Below are positions 1 to 6,419 of a stretch of DNA of 7,904 bases, one piece after another. The notes below the pieces were generated by a model. That model was given only the letters and a program-made list of their open reading frames with translations, had not been told where the DNA came from and ran no database searches. The DNA is from an uncultured Clostridia bacterium (GTDB taxonomy: Bacteria > Bacillota > Clostridia > Oscillospirales > Acutalibacteraceae): positions 1-7,904 of the forward strand of contig CALBNX010000056.1 of NCBI GenBank assembly GCA_937896885.1. The letters are read 5' to 3'. The translations under genes were made by a program, and so were the position numbers. Every line of letters starts with the position of its first letter. Within the stretch, counting starts at the first letter, position 1.

Positions 1-526
1 TAGCATCTTCAAAGCGATTAGGGTCTTTGTCATAAACACCGTCAACATTTGTTGCTTTGAAAATAATGTCTGCATCAATCTCGGCAGCACGAAGAGCAGC
101 CGCTGTATCAGTTGAGAAGAATGGGTTACCTGTTCCGCAGCCAAAGATTACAACGCGACCTTTTTCAAGGTGACGCTTTGCTCTGTGGCTGATATATGGT
201 TCAGCAATTTTGTTCATTTCAATAGCAGTCTGAACTCTAACAATTACACCCAACTGTTCAAGTGAATCAGCAAGTGCCAATGAATTCATAACAGTTGCAA
301 GCATACCGATATGGTCTGCTCTTGTTCTGTCCATATCACCGCTTGAGCGACCACGCCAGAAATTGCCACCACCGACAACGATTGCAACTTCTGTACCCAA
401 GTCTGTCATTTCTTTAATTGCAGAGCAAACACTGTTAACTGTGTTAAAATCAAATCCGTGTTTATTCTCACCAGCCAACACTTCACCGCTGACTTTGAGA
501 AGCACTCTTTTGTATTTAGGTTCCAT
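1..526 (-). CDS. pyrH: UMP kinase (uridylate kinase), 3' end cut by window edge
   Basis: PyrH phosphorylates UMP to UDP with ATP in the cytoplasm, the committed step to pyrimidine nucleoside triphosphates. The 175 visible residues start with MEPKYKRVLLKVSGE, typical of the amino acid kinase fold. They contain the glycine-rich GGGNFWRGR at about 52-60, the conserved MDRTRADHIGMLAT at about 65-78, and the UMP/ATP-site segment GTGNPFFSTDTAA at 131-143, followed by KATNVDGVYDKDP at 157-169. Bacterial PyrH is usually about 235-245 residues, so roughly 60-70 C-terminal residues lie to the left of the window. The ATG at 526 has a strong ribosome binding site (CGGAGGTG, 536-543) and its own promoter at 579-607. 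It is divergent from the nahK-like gene. In many bacteria frr follows pyrH, but that lies outside the window. Identification is very secure. Confidence 0.97.
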   Translation of the reverse strand, partial: MEPKYKRVLLKVSGEVLAGENKHGFDFNTVNSVCSAIKEMTDLGTEVAIVVGGGNFWRGRSSGDMDRTRADHIGMLATVMNSLALADSLEQLGVIVRVQTAIEMNKIAEPYISHRAKRHLEKGRVVIFGCGTGNPFFSTDTAAALRAAEIDADIIFKATNVDGVYDKDPNRFEDA

Positions 527-578
527 AAATAAAAACACCTCCGTGATAACGCACTTATGCTATTATCATATTTAATAT

Positions 579-607
579 ATTTTACCTTAAAAACGGCTAT
601 CTGTAAA
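579..607 (-). promoter_or_regulatory. Sigma-A-type promoter of pyrH
   Basis: On the minus strand, TTTACA (602-607) and TAAAAT (579-584) are separated by exactly 17 bases. The predicted start near 572 gives a leader of about 45 nt that contains the CGGAGGTG ribosome binding site. It suggests pyrH starts its own transcript here. Confidence 0.6.
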
Positions 608-654
608 GGGGAATTTTACACAATTACAGCATAATTTATTATACAAATTAAGCA

Positions 655-683
655 TTGACTAAAATGGGCATTCAATATATAAT
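655..683 (+). promoter_or_regulatory. Consensus promoter of the nahK-like gene
   Basis: TTGACT (655-660), a 17-base spacer, and a perfect TATAAT (678-683) sit 48 bases before the chosen ATG. A second TATAAT at 691-696 follows but has no matching -35 box. No clear operator is visible, so strong constitutive or globally controlled expression is plausible. Confidence 0.75.
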
Positions 684-731
684 TAAATGGTATAATTTTG
701 TGCACATCAAAAGTTATTGGAGTGTGAAAAA

Positions 732-1838
732 ATGTCTAATCCATTTAATCTTGAAAAGATTTGCAGTCTTTTTAATCTCAATGGTGAATTTATTGAATAC
801 AAGAGAAACACTAACGGTCACATAAACAGCACTTTTATTCTGTCTTTTAATGAAGATGGGAACATCAAAAAATATGTTCTTCAGAAAATCAGTACCGAAA
901 TATTCAAAAACCCCGAGGGTCTTATGAATAATATCGTTGGTGTTACAAAACATATACGCAAAAAGAATGACGAGATGAACACACCTTGGGCTAGTCGTTG
1001 CACACTCACATTTTTGCCAACAACTGATGGTAAATATTTTTATCTTGATGAAGAAAATAATTGTTGGCGTGTTTATGAGTTTATCGATAATGTTTATACT
1101 TGCAACGCTATTGAGAATTCAAATGATTTCTATAATGCAGGTGTGGCTTTTGGTGAATTTCAAAATCTTTTAGCAGATTATGACAGCAGTTCACTTGTTG
1201 AAACAATTCCAAATTTTCATAACACAGTTTCTCGTTTTGCGGATTTCAAAAAATCAGTTGAAAACAACATATCTGGCAGATTAGATAATGTCAAAGAAGA
1301 AGTTGAGTTTGCAATCGCAAGAGAAAAAGATACACACATTCTCGTTGATTTAATCGCATATGGCAAACTGCCTCTTCGAGTTACACACAACGATACAAAG
1401 CTCAACAATATTCTTTTTGATAACGAGACAAACAAGGGCATTTGCATTATTGACCTTGATACTGTTATGCCAGGTCTTTCACTTTATGACTTCGGTGATA
1501 GTATCCGTTTCGGTGCTAACACAGCCGCTGAAGATGAAAAAGATGTTTCAAAAGTTTCACTTAACCTTGAACTTTATGAAGCTTATGTGAAAGGTTATTT
1601 AAGTAGTGCAAAAGATGCACTCACAGACCTTGAAAAAGAGTTATTGCCATTCGGCGCAAAGCTTATGACTTATGAATGCGGAATCCGTTTTCTTGCAGAT
1701 TATCTCAACGGAGATATTTATTTTCACACAGATTATGCAGACCATAATTTAGTCCGTGCACGCACACAGTTTGCACTCGTTGCAGATATGGAAAAGAAAA
1801 TGGACGAAATGCTCGAAATCACAAAGAAATATTGCTAA
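732..1838 (+). CDS. nahK: N-acetylhexosamine 1-kinase-like phosphotransferase (NahK family)
   Basis: 368 residues, close to the 359 of Bifidobacterium NahK, which phosphorylates GalNAc and GlcNAc at C1 in the galacto-N-biose/lacto-N-biose route. The protein is cytosolic and has the aminoglycoside-phosphotransferase kinase fold. The similarity, recalled from memory, runs along the whole chain: NGHINSTF (29-36), WRVYEFIDN (112-120), the catalytic loop RVTHNDTKLNN (216-226, with D221 and N226), IIDLDT (239-244, metal-binding acidic residues), YDFGDSIRFGANTA (252-265) and ECGIRFLADYLNGDIYF (315-331). The ATG at 732 is chosen over an upstream TTG at 717 because GGAG at 719-722 is then correctly spaced; the TTG start would lie on top of it. 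Promoter and terminator flank it, so it is a single-gene unit. Substrate could be another N-acetyl sugar. No sugar phosphorylase or transporter is visible next to it. Confidence 0.87.
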   Translation: MSNPFNLEKICSLFNLNGEFIEYKRNTNGHINSTFILSFNEDGNIKKYVLQKISTEIFKNPEGLMNNIVGVTKHIRKKNDEMNTPWASRCTLTFLPTTDGKYFYLDEENNCWRVYEFIDNVYTCNAIENSNDFYNAGVAFGEFQNLLADYDSSSLVETIPNFHNTVSRFADFKKSVENNISGRLDNVKEEVEFAIAREKDTHILVDLIAYGKLPLRVTHNDTKLNNILFDNETNKGICIIDLDTVMPGLSLYDFGDSIRFGANTAAEDEKDVSKVSLNLELYEAYVKGYLSSAKDALTDLEKELLPFGAKLMTYECGIRFLADYLNGDIYFHTDYADHNLVRARTQFALVADMEKKMDEMLEITKKYC

Positions 1839-1852
1839 ATACATAAAAAATT

Positions 1853-1878
1853 AAGCCACTCGATTGAGTGGCTTTTTT
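1853..1878 (+). terminator. Rho-independent terminator of the nahK-like gene
   Basis: A perfect 9-bp stem AAGCCACTC (1853-1861) / GAGTGGCTT (1866-1874) with a GATT loop is followed by a T run (1873-1878), 14 nt after the stop codon. An A run at 1845-1850 lets it also act on the minus strand. Confidence 0.9.
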
Positions 1879-1908
1879 GTTTGACAAATTTAAATTATTA
1901 TACAATGC

Positions 1909-1937
1909 AAAAAGGAGGGTGAAATTCACTCTCCTTT
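1909..1937 (-). terminator. Probable terminator of the yhcH-serine dehydratase operon
   Basis: An inverted repeat AAAGGAGGGTG (1911-1921) / CACTCTCCTTT (1927-1937) with one imperfect pair lies about 30 nt past the dehydratase stop. On the minus strand the hairpin ends in TTTTTGC. The stem would have an A-C mismatch on the minus strand but a G-T pair on the plus strand, so strength is uncertain. The adjacent 1853-1878 hairpin could serve as back-up. Confidence 0.5.
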
Positions 1938-1967
1938 AATTATATATTTTGCGTTTAAAATTTTGCA

Positions 1968-3401
1968 TTATATTTCAAGTGTTGCAAGACCGCCTTCACT
2001 GGTTTCACGATATGCCGAGTGAATGTCAAGACCTGTTTTCTTCATTGTTTCGATTACATTATCAAGAGAAATTTTTCTTGTTTCGCTCAAGAAACTCGCA
2101 AGATTAACCGCATTGATTGCTCTCATCGCCGCAACGGCATTTCTCTCAATGCAAGGAATTTGCACAAGTCCACATATTGGGTCGCAAGTGAGCCCCAAAT
2201 GGTGTTCTATTGCAATTTCGGCCGCATATTCAATCTTGCCTCTTTTAAGACCGAAAAGTTCACCGAGAGCCGCAGCAGCCATAGCACAAGCTGTGCCAAC
2301 CTCTGCCTGACAACCACATTCTGCACCTGAAATTGATGCATTTGTTTTAACAAGATTACCGATAAGCCCTGCAGTTGCAAGTGCTTTTAAAATGTCACGG
2401 TCTGTGTAGCCGTGTTTTAACTGCATATAGTAAAGTACTGCTGGCACAACACCCGATGCACCACAAGTTGGCGCAGTAACAATTCTGTTACCGGACGCAT
2501 TCTGCTCGCTGACTGCGAAAGCATAAGAACAAACTTCTCTGTTTTCTCTCGTTTCTGCACTCTCGCCGATATGCTCCATATTATAAAGATATTTTGCTTT
2601 TTTCTGTACTTCAAGACCACCGGGGAGAATGCCCTCGTCTTCAATTCCGCGTTCAACAGCTTCTTTCATTGTCTTCCATACAGTTGCAAGATAATCCCAG
2701 ATATATTCACCCTCGACTTCGTCAACATATTGCCACAAGCGATACTTTTTCTCTTTGCAATATGCTTTTATATCTTTGAAAGTGCTCAAATTATAAACAA
2801 TCGGTTCTGTTGCAGATTTGCTACCCTCGAACTCGATTCTGCCACCACCGACGCTGAAAACACGGATAAAATCAACCTGTTCACCGTCTTTGAAAGCATA
2901 TAAATCCATTGTGTTTGGATGCTCAATATCATTTTTAAGATAATCAAATTCAACTTCACAAGGTATTGGTGCTAATGTGTTTATAATAACAGAATCCGTG
3001 CAGTGTCCCTTGCCGGTCTTTGCAAGCGAGCCATATAAAATCGCCTTGAAAGAATCTGCAGCTGCATTCTTTTCTTTAAAAAGAACACATGCCTTTTCAG
3101 GCCCCATTGTGTGTGAGCTTGACGGACCACAACCAATTCTGTAAAGCTGGTTAAGTGACTCCATACCGTTAAGCTTTTCAACGGTTTTCTTTTCTTCTTC
3201 GCTCTCAAAGAAAATGTCCATTGAAACGCCGAAAACCTTTGCCATTTTATAAAAGCTTTCTGCTGACGGAACACTTTCACCTTTTTCCCAAGAGAGCACA
3301 GTTTGCTCATCCGTATTCACTCTGTCAGCAAGACCACTTATTGACATATTGTTCTTTTCTCTTAATTCAGTTATCTTTTTTGAATAAATTTCGTTTAACA
3401 T
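1968..3401 (-). CDS. sdaA: L-serine dehydratase, iron-sulfur, single chain, with N-terminal XRE-type HTH
   Basis: The enzyme deaminates L-serine to pyruvate and ammonia using a [4Fe-4S] cluster; cytosolic. Residues 6-62 form an XRE/HTH_3-like DNA-binding domain (ITELREKNNMSISGLADRV, then TVLSWEKGESVPS). A short acidic linker follows, then the beta-type domain with GPSSSHTMGP at 92-101, and the alpha-type domain with APTCGASGVVP at 310-320. The cluster cysteines are C364 (in ECGCQ), C406 (LTCDP) and C417 (QIPC), with the same 42 and 11 residue spacing as in E. coli SdaA. Single-chain dehydratases without HTH are about 400-460 residues; here the extra ~80 are the HTH and linker. Starting at M80 is unlikely because no ribosome binding site precedes it, whereas ATG 3401 has AAAGGTG inside the end of the upstream gene. 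The chain ends ...GGLATLEI, without the terminal cysteine that plugs the active site in the E. coli/Legionella type. DNA binding by this protein is inference. Confidence 0.93.
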   Translation of the reverse strand: MLNEIYSKKITELREKNNMSISGLADRVNTDEQTVLSWEKGESVPSAESFYKMAKVFGVSMDIFFESEEEKKTVEKLNGMESLNQLYRIGCGPSSSHTMGPEKACVLFKEKNAAADSFKAILYGSLAKTGKGHCTDSVIINTLAPIPCEVEFDYLKNDIEHPNTMDLYAFKDGEQVDFIRVFSVGGGRIEFEGSKSATEPIVYNLSTFKDIKAYCKEKKYRLWQYVDEVEGEYIWDYLATVWKTMKEAVERGIEDEGILPGGLEVQKKAKYLYNMEHIGESAETRENREVCSYAFAVSEQNASGNRIVTAPTCGASGVVPAVLYYMQLKHGYTDRDILKALATAGLIGNLVKTNASISGAECGCQAEVGTACAMAAAALGELFGLKRGKIEYAAEIAIEHHLGLTCDPICGLVQIPCIERNAVAAMRAINAVNLASFLSETRKISLDNVIETMKKTGLDIHSAYRETSEGGLATLEI

Positions 3402-3403
3402 AA

Positions 3404-3850
3404 TTATATCTTCACCTTTACTACGACTTTTTTACAGGTCATAGGAGTATTATTTGTTGCCACACCTGGACAATGCAAATCATTGGGATAAAGCACCATA
3501 AAACTATTCTCTATAAGTGTTATTGATTCAGTTTTACACTCGTAAAACCACACATCATTTTCGGGGATTGCCTGTGTTTCTTTCTCGTTATATCCCATTG
3601 GTGCAACGCCGATTAACTCTTCGCCATTCACCATAAATTGAATGTCTATGTATTTCTTATGTGCTTCGGATATGGTCTTTTGAGGGTCTGTGTCATAGGA
3701 CTGCACCATATAGAAAATATTGTCCCCATCGAGTTCATATCTTCCCAATTCCATAGTGTTAAAATCAGTATTTGCAAGGAATTGAAGTGCCGTATAAACA
3801 CGACCTAACCCCTTATAATTATCTATATTTTTCAAAGTATCAAAAATCAT
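3404..3850 (-). CDS. YhcH/YjgK/YiaL (DUF386) family protein, possible sugar anomerase
   Basis: 148 residues, the normal length for this cupin-like family, which includes E. coli NanQ (YhcH, an N-acetylneuraminate anomerase) and EbgC (beta subunit of evolved beta-galactosidase). Visible family marks are the metal-ligand region E62-A-H64-KKYIDIQ, the segment VNGEELIGV (74-82), and YPNDLHCPG (121-129, with D124 and H126). It is the first gene of an operon: its TAA lies 2 nt before the ATG of the serine dehydratase, whose ribosome binding site is inside its last codons. Promoter at 3866-3894; ribosome binding site AGGTGAT just before ATG 3850. A sugar-ring anomerase role is the family expectation; the actual substrate is unknown, and pairing with serine dehydratase gives no obvious clue. 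Confidence 0.88.
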   Translation of the reverse strand: MIFDTLKNIDNYKGLGRVYTALQFLANTDFNTMELGRYELDGDNIFYMVQSYDTDPQKTISEAHKKYIDIQFMVNGEELIGVAPMGYNEKETQAIPENDVWFYECKTESITLIENSFMVLYPNDLHCPGVATNNTPMTCKKVVVKVKI

Positions 3851-3865
3851 AATATCACCTATTCA

Positions 3866-3894
3866 AATATATCAAATTGAGAGTTAAAAGTCAA
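3866..3894 (-). promoter_or_regulatory. Promoter of the yhcH-serine dehydratase operon
   Basis: On the minus strand, TTGACT (3889-3894), a 17-base spacer and TATATT (3866-3871). Only 5 bases separate the -10 box from the ribosome binding site (3855-3860), so the predicted leader is about 9-10 nt. The -35 box abuts the T run of the terminator of the preceding gene. Confidence 0.7.
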
Positions 3895-3924
3895 CAAAAA
3901 CAGGGGCGAGATATGCCCCGCCCC
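3895..3924 (-). terminator. Terminator of the small helical-protein gene
   Basis: Minus-strand stem GGGGCG / CGCCCC (arms 3919-3924 and 3903-3908, 10-nt loop), followed by TGTTTTTG. It is 13 nt after the stop codon at 3937 and is unusually GC-rich for this region. An alternative GGGGC/GCCCC pairing exists within it. Confidence 0.8.
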
Positions 3925-3936
3925 ATAAAAATTCAA

Positions 3937-4371
3937 TTATAAAAATTGTCGCATCTGAATTGTCAAATCTTCTTCCAGATTAATGAGCCTTTTACATATA
4001 TCCTTTGACTTTTCATCCGCAGCAACATACTGATTAAGATATTTATTGAGAGATTTAACCCCCATATTGCACCCATCTGTTATAAGGTCAGCAATAGTAT
4101 GGTCCGACTCATTCATAACAAGTTTCATATTCGTTTTCATCCAAGACATACCTTTTGCCATTGGGTTCGGCTCTTTGCCGTCATCACGATAGCGGTCGAG
4201 AAGTTCTTGCAACTCTTTATCAAGTTTTTTATGCTCTTCTTTGCAGTCTTCAAGGTCCTTTTTGAGTCTGTCAGATTTAACATAGTCAAGCACATCATCA
4301 ATAGATGAAACACCCATTTTTATTCCTGCATCACACTCACGAAGCAATTTAATTGTATCTTGTTCAACCAT
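3937..4371 (-). CDS. Small all-helical cytosolic protein, possibly ferritin-like bundle, function unknown
   Basis: 144 residues, no signal peptide or membrane segment. Predicted by eye as four helices: about 3-30, 34-62 (highly charged, heptad-like KKDLEDCKEEHKKLDKEL), 73-100 and 103-142. Conserved-looking pieces are CDAGIKMGVSSIDDVL at 13-28, EPNPMAKGMSWMKTN at 67-81 and ADLITDGCNMGVKSLNKYL at 94-112. The size and layout resemble DUF2383/ferritin-like four-helix bundles, but I see no full set of paired ExxH iron ligands (only E46/H47 and E88/H91 nearby), so a metal site is not supported. ATG 4371 has a strong AAAGGAGTG ribosome binding site (4377-4385). It is a single-gene unit between two terminators. 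An imperfect inverted repeat, GGTTAATA/TATTACC (4392-4410), upstream could be an operator. Such proteins recur in Clostridia as far as I remember; function is not known to me. Confidence 0.75.
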   Translation of the reverse strand: MVEQDTIKLLRECDAGIKMGVSSIDDVLDYVKSDRLKKDLEDCKEEHKKLDKELQELLDRYRDDGKEPNPMAKGMSWMKTNMKLVMNESDHTIADLITDGCNMGVKSLNKYLNQYVAADEKSKDICKRLINLEEDLTIQMRQFL

Positions 4372-4417
4372 AAAAACACTCCTTTAATTTTGGTTAATAT
4401 TAGTATTACCAAATGAA

Positions 4418-4447
4418 AGAAGAAAAACCGTCCTAAAAGGACGGTTT
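4418..4447 (-). terminator. Terminator of the alpha/beta hydrolase gene
   Basis: Perfect 9-bp stem AAACCGTCC (4425-4433) / GGACGGTTT (4439-4447) with a 5-nt loop. On the minus strand it continues into TTTTTCTTCTTT. It starts 3 nt after the stop codon of the hydrolase. Confidence 0.88.
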
Positions 4448-4450
4448 AAT

Positions 4451-5386
4451 TTATTTTTCAATATATTCATTTACAAACTTATAAGCATCTTCAAAACAGA
4501 TTCTACTCTTTTTGAAGATTGGCATAATCGCCCACGCGTGATTGCCGATTATTCCGTCTGCTTCGAATTGTTTATTTGGTACACCAAGTTTATCTAACTC
4601 CGCGCACAAATCAAATGTTTCAAATCTTAATTTGTCATTTGTTGACCACACAGCATAGGTCGGTGGGAATTGAGAACTGAACTTTGGCGAACAATATTTT
4701 GCATCGTCAGTTTTGAGATATGCTCTTGTCTCTTCAAGATTTTTACCTAAAAATGTAGTTACCATCATTTTCATATCGGGGAATTTTGATTGTTCTTTGC
4801 TCTCGTCTGTAAGACGCCCTAAATCATAGCAACCACAAATTGATACAAGAGCTTTGATTTTTGCTTTTCCAAAATGCTTGAAATCAATGCCAAGTCCATC
4901 AAGAACAGACTTATCGTTAAAACAATTTGCTACATAAGAGATATAATATCCCCCTGCACTTTCCCCTGCGATTACAATGTTCTGGGGGTCAAAGTTATTC
5001 TCTTCCGCCGTATCTAAAATTTGGTCAATTGCTTTAAAAACTTCAAAAAGTTGTGCAGGATAAACCTTATCAGGTGCCCAAGTATAGCCAATGGACGCAG
5101 TAAAAAATCCTTTTTGTGCCCATTGTGAAATATAACGATTTCGCATAGGTGTTATACCCGAAACCCAGCCACCACCATGAATATAAATGAAAAGTGGTTT
5201 TTTCTCACTCTTTAAATCTTTGCGACAATATGTATAAATTTTGTTCTGTTTTCCTTCATCATAGCCTTGAATTTTATACTCTAAATTTTCAGGACAAGGA
5301 CGCACAGTAAGGGCATATACAAGTGCCTCAGTAAAATTATACCAATATTGCCCCAACTTGCCACGAATATAAAGTTTTTTATCCAT
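4451..5386 (-). CDS. Alpha/beta hydrolase, HSL-type esterase/lipase family
   Basis: 311 residues, the usual length for this family, and no signal peptide, so a cytosolic carboxylesterase acting on small acyl esters is the likely role; the substrate is unknown. The oxyanion-hole motif HGGGW lies at 70-74 after IYI. The nucleophile elbow is GESAGG at 141-146 with S143 as catalytic serine. The probable acid is D251 in STNDKLRF, and the probable histidine is H283 in GNHAW. All parts of the triad are present, so it should be active. ATG 5386 has a weak GGTGAT ribosome binding site (5391-5396) and follows promoter 5403-5431 directly. Its terminator is at 4418-4447, so it is monocistronic. An acetyl-xylan or other carbohydrate esterase is possible but nothing here proves it. 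Confidence 0.9.
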   Translation of the reverse strand: MDKKLYIRGKLGQYWYNFTEALVYALTVRPCPENLEYKIQGYDEGKQNKIYTYCRKDLKSEKKPLFIYIHGGGWVSGITPMRNRYISQWAQKGFFTASIGYTWAPDKVYPAQLFEVFKAIDQILDTAEENNFDPQNIVIAGESAGGYYISYVANCFNDKSVLDGLGIDFKHFGKAKIKALVSICGCYDLGRLTDESKEQSKFPDMKMMVTTFLGKNLEETRAYLKTDDAKYCSPKFSSQFPPTYAVWSTNDKLRFETFDLCAELDKLGVPNKQFEADGIIGNHAWAIMPIFKKSRICFEDAYKFVNEYIEK

Positions 5387-5402
5387 TCAAATCACCAAGA
5401 AA

Positions 5403-5431
5403 ATTGTAGCATAAAAAAAGCAAAAAGACAA
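5403..5431 (-). promoter_or_regulatory. Promoter of the alpha/beta hydrolase gene
   Basis: Minus strand TTGTCT (5426-5431), 17-base T-rich spacer, TACAAT (5403-5408). Six bases then separate the -10 box from the ribosome binding site, predicting a very short leader. Confidence 0.55.
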
Positions 5432-5451
5432 TAACTCACAAAAATGAACTC

Positions 5452-5469
5452 GACAAATTCAAATTTGTC
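5452..5469. repeat. AT-rich perfect inverted repeat between two genes
   Basis: GACAAATT (5452-5459) and AATTTGTC (5462-5469) with a 2-nt centre. It lies 21 nt after the phosphotransferase stop and about 20 bases upstream of the hydrolase -35 box. It could be an operator for the hydrolase or a weak terminator of the phosphotransferase gene; there is no T run directly after it, so I favour neither strongly. Confidence 0.45.
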
Positions 5470-5489
5470 AAATCTTATTATATACTGTT

Positions 5490-6419
5490 CTATATCTTCT
5501 TCATTTCCTTTTTAACTCGTGCAAAATTCAAGTCTTCCCAAAGTGGCACAATGTGACCGCCTTTAAGTCGCATTGATGCTTCAAGCATAGCACCATAATA
5601 AGCAACTCTAAAATCGGTAAGTTCAGACATTTCGCACTTACTTTTATATGTTTCATACAATCCATAAGCGTCGCCCCACATATTACGGAATTGAAACAAA
5701 TCATATTCTCTGTCCGCCCAGATACTACCACAAGGGTCAATAAATCCAGTTAACTTGAATGTGTTTGGGTCAGCCATTATGTTCATTATATTAAGGTCGG
5801 CATGTATGAGGACAGGTTTTGTGTTTTCTTGTGGTAATTTATTAAAAAGTTCTGTTGCCTCATATAAAACTCTCATCTTTTTCTTGCTAAATTTTCCGTT
5901 TTCAGTCAATTCATTCAAGGCTTTAAGCCAAGGCTCTTGCTTTTCTTTTTTGTAATAATCATACCAACTGTCATAAACAGGATTTGACAACTCGCCAAAC
6001 TTGTCATTGGTAACACTATGCCACTCAAGCATACCCGAAATGACTTCGTCTGCAAATTTTTGTTTTTGACTCTTACTTTTAAGCAAAAATATTGGATTTA
6101 AAACATTTTGTCCTTCAACAAAGGTCATAGCTAAAATTGCAGTATCGTTATCTTCATAAGTAAACAGTACTTCAGGCATTTCAACACTTGTGTTCTTTGA
6201 TAAGAAGCATAATTGATATGCTTCTTCTTGGTTCATACCTTCAAGTTTGTAACCTTTAATGGCAATTATTTCACCATCGGAAAGAGTAGTTTTATACACC
6301 CTACCATAACTACCGCCACCGATGAATTTAAAATTCACAGCCTTTTTATTAAGTTTTTCAAAAATAATGTCTGGTAAAACCGCCATTAAATGCTTGTCAC
6401 TGTTATTAAGGAATTTCAT
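5490..6419 (-). CDS. APH/fructosamine-kinase-like phosphotransferase
   Basis: 309 residues with the kinase fold of the aminoglycoside phosphotransferase superfamily; cytosolic. A protein-kinase-like glycine loop, GGGSYGRVYK at 34-43, and the ATP lysine K55 (IIAIKGYK) form the N lobe. The catalytic loop is LIHADLNIMN at 204-213 (H206, D208, N213), and the metal-binding acid is D228 in GFIDPCG. The DREYDLFQF segment (237-245) is like the DRE.DL motif of fructosamine kinases. All key residues are present. ATG 6417-6419 overlaps the acetyltransferase stop (TAATG), and AAGGAG lies in that gene's last codons, so translation is coupled. Substrate may be a sugar, a glycated amine, an alcohol or an antibiotic; the sequence does not decide. 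It is only distantly like the NahK-type kinase at 732-1838. Confidence 0.85.
   Translation of the reverse strand: MKFLNNSDKHLMAVLPDIIFEKLNKKAVNFKFIGGGSYGRVYKTTLSDGEIIAIKGYKLEGMNQEEAYQLCFLSKNTSVEMPEVLFTYEDNDTAILAMTFVEGQNVLNPIFLLKSKSQKQKFADEVISGMLEWHSVTNDKFGELSNPVYDSWYDYYKKEKQEPWLKALNELTENGKFSKKKMRVLYEATELFNKLPQENTKPVLIHADLNIMNIMADPNTFKLTGFIDPCGSIWADREYDLFQFRNMWGDAYGLYETYKSKCEMSELTDFRVAYYGAMLEASMRLKGGHIVPLWEDLNFARVKKEMKKI

Noticed and set aside
717..731. TTG start five codons before the nahK-like ATG
   Set aside because: The TTG overlaps the GGAG ribosome binding site that serves the ATG at 732, so it cannot be the start itself.
1881..1906. TTGACA followed by TACAAT on the plus strand, as a promoter
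   Set aside because: The spacer is only 14 bases and no plus-strand gene follows; it lies between two convergent terminators.
2019..2330. Open frames on the plus strand inside the dehydratase gene
   Set aside because: They are antisense shadows of a securely identified gene, without ribosome binding sites or recognisable domains.
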